Source: Alopecurus myosuroides (Eukaryota; Streptophyta; Magnoliopsida; Poales; Poaceae). From it: 64,000 nucleotides of DNA. The notes under the pieces were generated by a model. The model had not been told where the DNA came from and ran no database searches. It saw nothing but the letters and a program-made list of their open reading frames with translations. Numbering within the stretch: the stretch's first letter is position 1; every line of letters starts with the position of its first letter. Position numbers and translations under genes: made by a program. Of this stretch, positions 11,701 through 23,259 are shown in pieces. The DNA lies in assembly GCA_028641055.1 (NCBI GenBank), contig CM054062.1, positions 141,402,682 to 141,466,681 of the forward strand. Reading direction: 5' to 3'.

Positions 11701-12999
11701 TCGATTCGCATCTCGTCCAAATCGCCACACTTAGTTCGGGCTTTCCATTTGATGCACGCATATGCAGGTACGAACCCGAGGCCAGGGTGGAAACTTTTGT
11801 AGTCGGCATTTAGGGCGGCGTGGTCTTCCAGTGCTATGAGGGTCCCCCTTTTCTTCGTGGGGGCTCGATTAGCCGCGCACGCACAGCACGTGGTTCTTTG
11901 GGCTTGATGCGAAGAAGAGTTGGGTTGTGTTGAGTGCCTCGCTTGGTGGGTTTGATCCCCGTCTGGCGGGGTATTCTTACGTGTACGGCCAAATTGGTGC
12001 ACCCCTGCAGGGTTAAAATCTTCTCGAGAAGCCGTGTTGTCCGCGGTTATGGATGACTTGGTGATAGGGCTGGCTAACAAGGATTAGACAACTTACATCT
12101 AACTAATGATAACTTGACTAGTAATAGGCTTATTGACACAATAACTGGAACCTTCACTAATCCAACTGTGTGAGTTATCCTCGGATTGCTTCTTCGGATA
12201 AGGGGCGAGATCCAGGATGGGTTTGTTTGAGGTTAGTGGTAGTTGGTTCCGATACGCTATCTTATCCCCTTCTTTTAGCCGGAAGTTGTAGCGTGTTTTC
12301 TGTAGTTGGTTAGAGCAGCCTGCTGCCGCACTTTTGTATCACCTATTCTTCCGTTGAACCCAAAGCATCTGTACTTGGTGTTGCCGGGTACACTTTGGTA
12401 TCTTGTGAGTCTTGCTTGCCAATACTTGTCTGTACTGACCCCTTTGGGGCTGTGGTTTCCGCAGACTACGTTTCCGAGGATCCCCATGGTGGCTACTACG
12501 TGGAGTATGACGAGGCTGCTGACGAGTAGATAGCGGACCCGGGCAGGATCCGAGACATCGTGGATGGGCTCCGTCTTTTCGTTTCCGGCCTCTTAGGCCT
12601 ATTTGGATCTTGTCTGTACTCAGACACTTTGGATGCTTCCGCTGTGATGTAATGATGACTTGTTGGGACATGTGTCCTCTGGATGATTGTATTTGCTATC
12701 TCTGCTCTAGTGAGAGCTATTTGCCACTTATTTCTATTTCTTTGTGTCTTAGAGATTTGTTGTGATATCACTTGTTCACATGCCGTTGACGTACCATGTG
12801 TGTATGTTATGAAGTACGTCAATGGAAGTAGTCGGATTTCTATGGGATGGTTTACGCAGACGATGAATAGTAGAGGTTGGTTGTCACACGTTTACGTGTT
12901 GGCCTACTCATATTGAGATGCGGGTGCCGGTAAGCCCCGTAAGCCAATTATCTACTATTTAGCGGGCTGTGAGTATCCTCTAGAAGTCCGGGTGCGACA
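8745..12999 (+). repeat. E1 3' LTR (4255 bp)
   Basis: Begins TGTAACATCCC and ends GTGCGACA. The first 450 bases are AT-rich. A GC-rich, pyrimidine-rich block at about 9245-9850 looks like a promoter/5'-leader region; several long frames there are only a by-product of its composition. A tRNA-like Pol III module sits at 9922-9995. From 10253 on it duplicates the 5' LTR. Confidence 0.95.
9922..9998 (+). repeat. tRNA/SINE-like Pol III promoter module inside the LTR
   Basis: TAGCGCAGTGG (about 9932) fits a Pol III A box, and GGTTCGAGTCC (about 9975) is a perfect B box. Spacing is that of a tRNA or tRNA-derived SINE head. The grass Au SINE has a similar head. No full tRNA cloverleaf or Pol III terminator is clear, so I treat it as a SINE-like fragment rather than a tRNA gene. 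The matching position in the 5' LTR is outside the window. Confidence 0.5.
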
Positions 13000-13542
13000 G
13001 CGCGTCCCTGGCTCTGCCGGCTCAAACATATCAAAAATTCTTTTTTCACCTTAAACCCTCGTGCAAGTGAACTAGTCGCCGAATCTGGGGACAACATCAT
13101 CATTATCATCTAGATCATGTGCCATGTTGAAAGCTTCTTCATGTGCTGGATGTGCTGCCTCCGCGGTGATAATGTTGGGATGGGGGTCCTCATCTGTCCC
13201 CAAATGGATCTGGCTCTTCGGCATAGGAACAAGTAACCAAAGGCAGTATCGAGGACCGCCGCCGGAGCGTCATCTTCCCATCCCAAAGGTTGCGAGGGAG
13301 GTTCCAATTGCTCGTATCCGGATATCACCATATTGATTTGGACCCTCATCATGTCGGGTGGTATTGTGGTAGTGTGCCATGTGCGGTTATCCGGTCTAAT
13401 GATGGATCCCATGGCAACATCCTTCAGCTAGCCGCCCACCTAGTGCATTAGAGTGCAAGGAGTGTCTTCCTGCGAAAGACATGCAGGCCCGACGTCAGTA
13501 AAACAGAGATCAAGTCATCGGTATGGTTGAGCCTCCCAACTC

Positions 13543-16347
13543 TCAATTTAATGACTTGGTAATTACCTTGAGGGCGTCGAACGCGGCCAATGGCGAGGGA
13601 CCGCCACCGACAGGCTTGAGCGCGCAAGTGGCGGACTGGCTGCCTGATGGACGAGCGGTGGTGCGGGTCGGCGCCTTCGCCACAGCGACCTCCGGAGCTG
13701 GAGGAGTGTCCACCAACACCCGTCCCGCTAGAGGAGTCACCAGCACCTCCGGCCGCGGCATGTTGTCCGATTGGGTGTTGCCGATCGCGAGGTCGGGAAT
13801 AGGTGGTGGCCCCTTCTTACCACTTCTCTCCCACCTCTTGTACCTCTCCATGTAGATGGGAAGGATGGTGATGAGCTTCTCGTTCAATTGCGACTGCATT
13901 TCTGTCTGGACTTGTTCTTTGAACTTTGTCTCGGCAGTTGTCACAGCCCTGGTTCGCAGGAACGGAGGACCGAGCTGGACGATATCTTCCACGACATGGA
14001 GAAGCAGATGAAGCATGACGTCGAAGAAAGCGGGGGGGTGGGGGATACATCTCGAGCTCGCATAGTATCACCACGATCTCCTCCTGTAGCCTTGTGAGCT
14101 CCTTAATGTCTATGGACTTCCGAGAGATGACGTCGAGAAAATTGCAGAGCCCCCAAAACGTTTCACGGACGTGATGGTCCATTATACCTCGGACCTCGAC
14201 CGGGAGTACCTGCGTCAACAGCACGGCGACGTCGTGAGACTTCATCTCGCTGAAGCGCTGCTTCGCCTAGTCTAGCCACCTGCTTATCTTCCCGTCGTAG
14301 CCGTTCGGAAATTTGACACTGAGGAGGCACTTCATAAACTGTATGGCCTCCTGCTTACTCAGGGTGAAGCACGCGGCCTTGAGCTTGATCACACCCTTCT
14401 TGACCTTTTTTTCCTTGCGACGACGACGACTATTCTGCGTTTCCGTCTCCTCTGGCTCCTGATCGTCCTCCTCCTCGTCGTCATCGCTAGATGGTGGTTG
14501 AGGCTCACTCCTGATGCCCATATGCTTCAGGTCGTTCCTTGACTTCGGCCCATCTTTGGTCTTGTCGGTGTTTAGGAGGGTGGAAAGCAGACTCTCGCCA
14601 ATGTTCTTCTTTATATGCATGATATCGAGGCTATGAGGAGCGCGGAGGATCTTCCAGTATGGCAAGTCCCAGAAAACAGACCTCGCCTTCCATACCATCA
14701 GCAGCGGCTCTGGCTTCTTCTGGGTCTTTCCCGGCGCTGTGCACTCCCAGTTATTCAACAGGTCGCAGATTTCCGCGCCGCTCCTCTGGTCCGGTTTTTC
14801 TCGGCGCTCGACCGTCCCATCGAACAGATGTGCTAGTTTTCTCCATTGGTGATTCTTGGGAAGCCACCTCTGAGTCCCAAGGTACACAGTTTTCCCGGAC
14901 CCAGGATCTTTCTGTAGCTGGTGGTACGTTGTATTATCCTTGCACCTAACGCACCCATAGAATCCTTGGGTCACCTGGCTCGAGAAGTATCCGTAACCTG
15001 GATAGTCCTGCACCGTCGTGATCACCACCGCTCTCATGTCAAAGTAGTCCTGTCTCGAGGCATCCCATGTACGGGCTCCTTCTTCCCACAACATGGCCAG
15101 CTCCTCTTTCAACAGCGTGAGATACAGATTGATGTCTGTGCCGAGTTGATTCGGCCCTTGAACCAACATACTCATGGTTACGTACTTCTTCTTCATGTAG
15201 AGCCAGGGGGAGGTTGTAGATCCATACAAACACGGGCCAGGTGTTGTGCGTGCTACTCTGGCTTCCGAACGGATTGAGCCTATCGGTGCTCACGCCCAGC
15301 CTTAGGTTCCTTGACTCTTTCCCGAAATGATGGTGATATTGGAGGTCCAACACCTTCCACTGGCAAGCATCCGAAGGGTGCCACAGCATTTCGTCCTTCT
15401 CCGGATCATCATCCTCCGGCCTCTTTCTCTCCGCGTGCCAGCGCATGAGCTCTGCTTCCTTAGGGTCCGCGAAATACCGCTGCAGACGAGGAGTTAGAGG
15501 AAAGTACCACATCACCTTTCTAGGAGCTTTCTTGATCCCCATCTTGTATTGAGATGCCTTGCACACCGGGCACGCGGTCTTCTCCGCGTCCTCGCCTTGG
15601 TAGATGATGCAATCATTTATGCAGACGTGGTATTTCACGTGCGGTAGATTGAGAGAGTACGCGAGTTTCTTGGCCTCAGCGATACTAGTCGGACACGTGT
15701 TCCCCTTCTTTGGAAGAATATCGTGCCAGAATCCCATGAAGTCGTCGAAGGATTTGTCGGTCATTTATGTGTTTCTCCTTCATCTCCAGAGCCCTGAGCG
15801 TTGCATTCAGACGGGTATCCCCGTCGTTGCATCCGTCATACAATGGAGTGACCGCGTCTTTCTCCATTTGCGCAAGCTTAGCTTTCTCTCTGGCGGCGGC
15901 TCTAGCGTTACTCGTCTCCTTAAGAAGCAGATCTTGGTAATGAGGGTCTCCCAGACAGCTCGAATCATGGCCGGAGCCACCTTGATCATCCTCGTGCCCA
16001 TGCCCGGCACCACCCTGCTCATCCTCGTGCCCATGCCCGACGCCACCCTGATGACCATCTTCATGATCGTCATCACCTGCCCCGCCGCTGGCGTCCATAT
16101 ATTCACCGTTATTGACATCCTCCTCGTCACCATCTTCGCCATCACATATCCAATGAGTGTAGCCATCCATGAAATCACGTCGGAGAAGGTGCGACTCCAT
16201 CAATCCGGAATCGTGCCTTATCAGGAACATCAGCTTGCAGTCGCGACACGGACATCTTATCTCCGTCTTGTTTACGGATGCCATATCGGCCCTCGCGCAT
16301 GTCATCCACCTATCCACGAGGGCTTTGTTCACCAGTTGTCGGACCAT
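13543..16347 (-). pseudogene. CACTA TNP2-like transposase, several frameshifts, a stop and a deletion
   Basis: Minus-strand pieces in family order. 16347-15685 carries the Transposase-associated domain (RWMTCARAD, CPCRDCK, YTHWICDGE). 15764-15039 and 15229-14267 carry the TNP2/Transposase_21 core (KYHVCINDCIIYQGE, CPVCKASQY, MLWHPSDACQWK, YGYFSSQVTQGFYGC, DIMHIKKNIGESLL). 14245-13817 and 14016-13543 carry the DUF4218-like region (IMDHHVRETFWGLCNF, LQEEIVVILCELE, LHLLLHVVEDIVQLG). Breaks: frame changes near 15755, 15198 and 14030, a TAG at 14267-14269, and an apparent deletion after VQLGPPFL joining to a C-terminal coiled segment. It would have cut and pasted the element by binding its subterminal repeats; this copy cannot encode a working enzyme. 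Confidence 0.88.
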
Positions 16348-16859
16348 GATCGCCTGCGCGGTACAAAAGACCAAGAAGAACATAATTAGAGCATATATGG
16401 ATGAGGATCTCGCCGGAAAAAATCGGCATGACCTCCCCTAAAAAGAGCACATCCACGAGTGCCAGAAATTCGCCGGGAAAGAAATGAATCGACTTCCCGA
16501 CGAAACATTGGCATCTCAAAATGAAATCCCTGCACAAAAAGAAGCACCACAACACAATCACATAGTCGGTGCCGCCGACAACGCGCATACATGCAAGCAA
16601 CTCATTCATGCTTACTCCAACAATGGCTTGCGCAAGAGAGCCGAACAAGAAATAAAGGACATGTTGTAGATCTAGAGGAGCAAGCGACTTCACTTACATA
16701 TGAGGGTCAACCAACGGAGGTTGAGCAAGCTTCTATGCTGAATTAATGAGGGAAATAAGGTGGGGAGAAGGTTGGGAACGATCTGATCTAGGTTTGGTGA
16801 GGAGGAAGAAGTGAGGCATGTGAGTGGGGTGGTAGTGGCTCCCATGTGCTCAAAAGCAG

Positions 16860-17261
16860 CAAAAAAACATGTTGCAGATTATAGGAGGCGCATATAGCTC
16901 AATATACGCCTCCTATACCTCTAACTATAGGAGGCGCATAATACCGTATGCGTCTCGCCTTCGCTGCCACCGACGCCACCTGTGCCCACTTAAATTATAA
17001 GAGGCTCATTGCACCTAAGTGCGCCTCCTATACATGCATTATAGAAGGCGCATAACGCCATATGCGTCTCACATAACCTGGGGACGGGAGGGTGTGGTAC
17101 CCACATAAAATATAAGAGACGCATATTGGGCACGTGCCTTCTATACATGCATTATAGGAGGCGCATGTTTGCCGTGTGCCTCGCATAATGTATAGGAGAC
17201 GCATTATACCATTATGTGCCCCGAGCCCTCATTTCCTCCTATAGGCTTTTCTCTAGTAGTG
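16860..17261 (-). repeat. CACTA subterminal repeats and terminal inverted repeat
   Basis: A motif close to TATAGGAGGCGCAT occurs in both orientations at about 16880, 16907, 16926, 17040, 17152, 17195 and 17237. It ends in the CACTA terminus at 17261. Such arrays are the transposase-binding sites of CACTA elements. Confidence 0.85.
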
Positions 17262-18208
17262 AGTATCTAACCTTTGTTGCTTGTGAACTATTTATTGCTC
17301 GCCTCTTCGCCTGTGCAGGAAGAAGGAGCGACTGTGGGCGGGTGGGGAAGGGGTAATATGTTCCCGCCGGCGCTGCTCCTCTCCTGATGTTCTCTTTTTT
17401 TCCCTTTCGGATGCATGACTGCCTGTGGACAATGCCCTGCAGGCGAAGGCCACAGAAAGCCACAAAGGCGTTTTGGATCACAGGTGGAGGCATGACACCC
17501 TCTCTTCCTCCGTTGATATTGCTTCACTCGTGTTTCTTATTGGGTTTGTTGGCACAGCGAGTTGGCATTACTTTTTTTGTTAGCTATGCCTATAGAAAAT
17601 CCTATGTCGATCAAAGAAATTCTCTTATCATTGTACTGGACCTTTACAAGATTGATTTAAGCTCTGGATAGGTAAAATTTGGAGTTATTGCCTCAACACC
17701 GTCAGAGTTATTGTAGATCCGTTTATCTTTTACATTTTAGTATTAGCCTCTTATATTTTGCCAGGTTGTCCCAAGCATATAATTTACCTTTCTGCAGGTT
17801 GGTCTTTCATTTTTTGGAGGAATAAAATGACGAGGATCAAATGAAAGGGTATTAAAATGTTTTTAGTTCTCCCACTCTTTTTAATTTTTGGCTACCAAGT
17901 TATGTTTATGATGCACTGATGCTTCTTGTGCAGGTTGAGCACCCATTTGCCGATGATAGGGAGGGGCAGGCTGCACCGCGTCCCTTCTCGGTCACTCAAG
18001 ACAGTCTCTGCTCCTTACATTGTTTTGTCCCAAATTTTTTCCCTAAGTTTAATAAAGTTTCAGGTTCAGTTAAGTATATAGTTGCCATTCCTTGTGGGTT
18101 AAGCTTTGGTTTGCTTGTATTGATAATTCTCTTAATTTATAGGTGGATTGCTCAGAGTGGAGAAGGATCTTTGTTCAACAACATCTTGAAGGTGTTTTCC
18201 CTTTGGTC

Positions 18209-18209
18209 G

Positions 18210-18258
<49 letters not shown>
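18209..18258. repeat. (CT)n(CA)n microsatellite
   Basis: About 14 CT repeats run directly into about 11 CA repeats. Confidence 0.97.
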
Positions 18259-18259
<1 letters not shown>

Positions 18260-18556
18260 CTTTAGATGGTTGGTTCTTGGTGTTTCTGTACGCATGATAG
18301 TTCTAACTAACTTTTTGCTACCTAACTTGAATTGACATTTCTACTGTGTGCATAGATACGATCCTTATGCAAGTTCTCGATAACAGGAATATATATAGGT
18401 AGCATAGATGACAAGAACACATTCTCATTAGTTTTATTCTGTAAAATTATTAAATTTACTTCCATTCCGATCAATGCAATATTCTAAATTCTTGATAGTT
18501 CCTAATATTTTTGACGAGCTGAAAACCCTCTTGCTCAGGTCGACATTGCCCCAATG

Positions 18557-18764
18557 CAGGGCCGGCCCTGACATGCAAGGGCCCCGGTGCAAGACAGAAA
18601 AAAGGGCCGAGACTTGTATGTATAGGGCCCTAAGCTACTACTAGATACGTCGGTTAGCTATTTTTTTCTAACCTAATGTGGGCATATACATACCTAGGTG
18701 GGGCCCTGAGAAATCGAGGGCCCTGTGCGGCCGCACATGCTGCACATGCTCAGGGCCAGCCCTG
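18557..18764. mobile_element. hAT-like MITE, 208 bp
   Basis: The ends are CAGGGCCGGCCCTGA and the inverse of CAGGGCTGGCCCTGA (14 of 15 match). Each end is itself nearly palindromic. Flanking octamers CCCCAATG (18549-18556) and CGCCAATG (18765-18772) match 7 of 8, the 8-bp TSD of hAT elements. There is no coding capacity. Confidence 0.85.
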
Positions 18765-20170
18765 CGCCAATGCTGGTACATCACAACACCATGGTAGTTT
18801 AATTGACTGTGGAATGTTGCTAGAGGGTGTGAAATATGGAGTAGATTTTGTAGGGACATCCACAAATAATTTTACAGTTGTAATTGGCTAACGAGAAATG
18901 ACAGGTACACTTATTGTTATGCTAGATTATCAGGTCATGCCTGCTGTTTAGATACTTATGGTCTTTTGTTGTTACTAGATGGTGATAAAGGCAGCGAGTG
19001 GGTCATCATCACTATCAAAAAGGATGGTGGATTAGGTAGGCACAGAGGTCGTCAATGGGGAGTTTGTGGCCAAAAAGGTTGGTGGATTATCAGATCATGC
19101 CGGCCGTTTAGATATTTGTAGGTTAATTCAGCAATGACCTTCAGCTGTAGACTCAATGAGTTGTTAATTAGCGACGGTGATAAAGGAAACACAGGTTACA
19201 TGATGGTTAAGCTAGAAAACATTTACAAGAAATGTCAACTATGAGTACTTTTCTCCTCGTGTATCATATTAGTTAATTATGCAGCTCGTCTTACTTGATC
19301 ACGCATTACTTATTTCATTGACAGGATCTATCTCTTTGTTTCTCGAACCAACCTACTATTTGAACCATTCCATCTTGAAGTGTGCTACTAGATCTTGCTA
19401 AATATTTCGGTTGGAGGATTCCTCAAGTATAAGGTAGAAAAATATTGTTGTTGTGTAGGTATTGAGTTAAATCATTTATTAGTATCAGCAACTTCATATA
19501 ATTACGTATCGAGAATACAAAACTGAATTTTATCTGCATTTATTTAGATGTAGACATAATTTCTGTACATGTGTTATGTGGTTCACACTTCCATATGCTT
19601 GATCGCTTCCCTGAAGAATGTATTGTTTCTGTTTCACCTGTATCGCTACAGATCTAGGATGAAGGTGTATGGTATCTTGTTCTGATTTTCTTATCTGAAA
19701 ATAAGATTTGATTTGGATTAGATTGCATCATACAAGTCTCACCGTCTCCATAACACCAATTACATCATTTGTGTCTGGTTACCATTCGTGCCTAACAATG
19801 CTGCAAATTTATTAGTTTGACTAGGCATCATCATGTATGTACTGTATCATTTTTTGCATAGAATTAATGCCAACCTTTGGTTAACGTTACTTTTCTAAAT
19901 AAATTTTGGTTCAAGATGCCGTTTTGCCTGCTGTAATACCTTCGGCAAAGAAGAGTTCTGCTACCCCAAATATCTATAGCTCATGCATGTCTCTGATTAT
20001 TTCAATTCTCCAATATATTTGCTTTTCCTGTGAGATGTGAGCTATTTAGTATTTAATGCTAAAAGGCGGAAATATACACTTCTCCTATGTTCATGTCAAA
20101 CCCCTTGCACTAATAAAATTTTCTTGTGCGGGATCATTTTCCAATTTTAGTTTACTGTCTTCACATTATT

Positions 20171-21070
20171 TGATAGGGATATCATAGGGGTCCATGGTGA
20201 ATGTACATGCTTGAGCTGGAAGGAAATATGGAGCCTCACTGATGTTTATTATAAGGTGAATTCTTTCCTAATAATAAATAATGTTTGTGTTTATGAGAAT
20301 GTTATACTATCTAAGCCTATGAATTTATGTATGATTAGGTTTATTAATAACACAAACATGGATGGAGAAAAGGAATCAAGGAGCAAAGGAAGGAGGCATG
20401 GAAAACAACAACAAGGAAACAGTGTTTCAGTTCGGACTGGCAGGAGTCCCGAATTTGAAATAGTCATGGATTCTTCATACAGGATCCAAATACAGCAAAC
20501 GAGCACAATCCGATTAGGAAATTTGAAGAGCTTTCCAATGTATCCGTCCCCGTCAATAAATTCGACTCGTGCAAGCCGTGGTGGACGAAACAATCCACGA
20601 ATAGTTTTCTGCCAGTTTCCAAATGGAGTCCAATTGGCTGCACCCATGTTGGGTCAGTTTGTATCCGAGTTGGAGGAGTCCAAACGAGTAGGAATAGGTC
20701 AAATTTTGTGGTGAACATCCCCTCCCTCATATATAGCTACCACCTGCGTGTGGAATAGATTAGAACAAGTTTAAACCAAAACCAACAAAACCCCAACCTC
20801 TAGTGTGTATTGCTGCTAAGCATACTACTTGAAGTTTACCCTGCAAAGTTGCGTGATATCTTGTTATTCCATCTGGGAATAGGGGATACAGGACCACTTG
20901 TGATCTTTGATTACTTGTGCAAGAGTGTGTAGTTGAGAATATCCAAAGAGCTTGATTGTTGTTGCATCTGGCAACAAGGTTCTGCTAAGTGAGAGGTCTC
21001 AGTGTAGCACTAGTTATCCAATTATCAGAAAATACACAAAAAGAGAGAGAAGCTCATTGAGAAGATTGGG
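20171..21070 (+). repeat. E2 LTR copy A (+), truncated at its 3' end
   Basis: Starts TGATAGGG and is about 900 bp. It matches LTR C in inverse orientation but lacks the last ~16 bases (CCACCCCATATCA region). At about 21070-21072 it is joined directly to the minus-strand RT fragment. A decayed relative of the pol tail (VNSFL, CMIRFI) lies at about 20250-20345. Confidence 0.8.
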
Positions 21071-21072
21071 TC

Positions 21073-23259
21073 CAAGCTCTCTTGGGGATTTCTCCTATAG
21101 GGAGCGCGGTTTGGTAATGAAGATCCAGGAATTAAATCAATTTGATGCTCTATCCCTCTCAATGGTGGTAAACCCGAAGGCACTTCTTCTAGAAATACAT
21201 CATCAAATTCCTGCAAAACATTAGAAACACCAATAGAAAGATGAGTCATGTCATTAGAAACTAAAATTTTCCCCTTGTGCATGAGCACTATAGGTAGTAG
21301 GCTAGGATCATCCTCAAACTCTCTCAAATCCTCTTTGGTGGCTAACATTGTCAAAAGGCTCACTCCCTTATTTTTTCCACTCGGCCTAGGTTTGTTTTCA
21401 CCCATAGAAGTAGTGTTTTCGCTCTTATCTTCTCTCTCACTCTCCTTCTCAAGATTCACTTCAACTTTTTGTCTTGATTCATTCACTATTTGTTGGGGTG
21501 TCATAGGCCTCAATATGATATCCTTATTGTTCCAATTCAATTGATAAGTGTTTGCTCTCCCATTATGTATAACTTTTCTATCAAATTGCCATGGCCTTCC
21601 AAGCAATAGATGGAAAACCGACATGGGAACCACATCACACTCAATTGTATCCTTGTATGGTCCAATTTGGAACTCCACTCTCACAATTTGGCACACTCTT
21701 ATTTCCTCCTTGTCATTGAGCCATTGAATATAGTATGGATGTGGATGTGGAATATATCTCAATCTTAGCTTTGCACATAAATCCTTGCTTGCTAAATTTC
21801 TGCAACTCCCTCCATCAATAATCACCTTGCAAGCCATTTGAGGACCAACAATTGCTTTGGTTTGAAATAGGTTGCATCTTTGGCTCTCATCACTAGGAAC
21901 AACACTCAAAGCTTGTGTGCACACAATGGTTGGATAGTGTGTAGCAAAAGCATCAAGAGGACCATCATCATCATTATCATATGTATCCTCCTCATTAGGA
22001 TCAGCATCATATCCAGTCTCATACTCATCATTAGCATTGAGAAACATAACTTTCTTGTTTGGGAAATCCCTCTTAAAATGATCTTTACCTCCACAAGTAT
22101 GGCATGTCATGTCTCTATTTCTTGGAGGAGGTGTAGCACCACTAGAACCCGAAGTAGATGGTGTTCTTTTCTTGGAACTTGTAGTATTGGTCTCGGGTTT
22201 GGTACTAGGATTCCCATGGGTTGTAGTACTTGGAGGTGTAGGTGATGAGAAATTTGATTTTTGTGATGGAAAACTCCTCCTTGCACTCACTTGTAGCTCC
22301 TCATTCAACCTCCTTTCAGCCTCCCTTGATTGAGGCAATAATTCACTCATATTGGCATATTGGACATGCCTCGCAATGCTTCTAATTTTGAATTGCAATC
22401 CACTCAAAAATCTTTGCATAGTTTGTTCAGGTTCTTCTCTAACCCGAGCCCTTTGAATGATTAATTCCATCTCCTTTTAATAAGCATCAACTGTTTTTGA
22501 GCCTTGCTTCAATTGTTGTAACTTGTCATAGAGAGTTCTAATATAATTCTTGGGAACAAATCTGTCCCTTAGCAATTGTTTCATCTCTCTCCATGTGTTC
22601 ACCTCTTCCTCTTCATTTTCTTCTCTCAATCTTGTAATGCCATCCCACCACAAGAGAGAATAGCCATCAAATGAAGAAGATGCAAGTTTCAGTTTCCTCT
22701 CCTCGGGGTACTCATGGAGTCTCCATAATTTCTCAATTTTTAGCTCCCACATCAATTACTCTTCCACATCTTCAGAATCACAAGCAAGACTAGGGATAGA
22801 GAATTTTGGTTTTCCCAAGCCATCATCCTCTCTATTATTTTCCAATGGTACTCTTCTTGCCAATCCTCCACGGCCTCCATTGATATTTCCTCTCCCATCA
22901 TCAATTGGAGCAATAGCTTGAGGTCTTTGTTGTAGTTGTTCCACTATAGTTGATAAATTTGTCATTTGTTGTGTCAAAGTCCTCAAAGTGTCTTGATTAT
23001 TATTGACAGATTCTTGTGATGCACAAGCATCTATCCTCAAATCAAGAGTAGTCATCTCCTTTCTCAAGTCTTCATCATTCTTATCAACTTCACTAGTAAT
23101 CCTTTTGTACATGACATCTCTCAATGACTCATACTCATTCCACTTGACAATGTCCTCGGGTTTGTTCTTTGCCTGCACATCAACATCACTAGGAGAACTC
23201 ATGATTAACTTGTTAGTAACAAAATAATCAATGGGTTTGTGGTGCCTCTCACAACTCAC
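21073..23259 (-). pseudogene. E2 gag-protease-RT(N-term) polyprotein, two nonsense stops, truncated
   Basis: One minus-strand frame from 23259 down to 21073 with TAA at 22756-22758 and at about 22477-22479, each replacing a probable Tyr codon. Order: a coiled N-terminus; the Retrotrans_gag region (YSLLWWDGI, LRDRFVPKNY, LYDKLQQLKQGSKTVDAY); a zinc knuckle CHTCGGKDHFKRD with the last Cys replaced by Phe (RDFPN); protease with IIDGGSCRNL; and the start of RT (GLPPLRGIEHQIDLIPG, NRAPYRRNPQE). It stops there because the sequence joins LTR A in inverse orientation. RT core, RNase H and integrase are absent. The gag type resembles Reina/CRM-like chromoviruses, but I do not assign a clade. Confidence 0.85.

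Larger units (their letters stand above)
1..12999 (+). mobile_element. E1: Ty3/Gypsy chromovirus LTR retrotransposon (5' end outside window)
   Basis: A near-complete LTR retrotransposon. The 3' LTR is 8745-12999 and the matching 5' LTR is visible only as its last 2749 bases. Next come a PBS (TGGTATCAGAGT, 2752), a leader, an extra ORF (3290-4105), gag (from 4315), pol in the order protease, RT, RNase H, integrase, a chromodomain-like tail, a PPT (G-run at 8731) and the 3' LTR. Gene order and the integrase C-terminus ([15 protein letters not shown]) place it in the chromoviruses, most like the Tekay/Del group. It interrupts the CACTA element to its right. The five bases after the 3' LTR (GCGCG, 13000-13004) are the candidate TSD, but the left copy is not in the window. 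The family name is not assigned. Confidence 0.93.
13000..17261 (-). mobile_element. CACTA (CMC) DNA transposon, 5' part, broken by E1
   Basis: Read on the minus strand, the element starts CACTACTAGAGAAAAGCC at 17261. Subterminal repeats follow (16860-17261), then a decayed TNP2-type transposase (16347 down to 13543) and further non-coding or degenerate sequence to 13000, where E1 begins. The other terminus lies beyond E1. The three bases AGT at 17262-17264 are the candidate TSD. 13000-13540 holds only short minus-strand frames of CACTA type that I cannot name. Confidence 0.88.
17262..20170. other. Accessory DNA between the CACTA end and E2
   Basis: No ORF with a recognisable domain. It contains a microsatellite (18209-18258), a MITE (18557-18764) and a degenerate duplication (about 18922 and 19085, the shared segment reading GATTATCAG(G/A)TCATGCC). 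Bases 19664-20170 are also present as an inverted copy at 26574-26647 plus 37331-37767. It may belong to the same element that ends at the Helitron-like terminus at 40690, since E2 and E3 simply interrupt it, but no 5' Helitron end was identified. Confidence 0.5.

Noticed and set aside
20211..20714. 167-codon frame in LTR A
   Set aside because: Begins in decayed pol-tail sequence and continues through LTR; not conserved in copy B.
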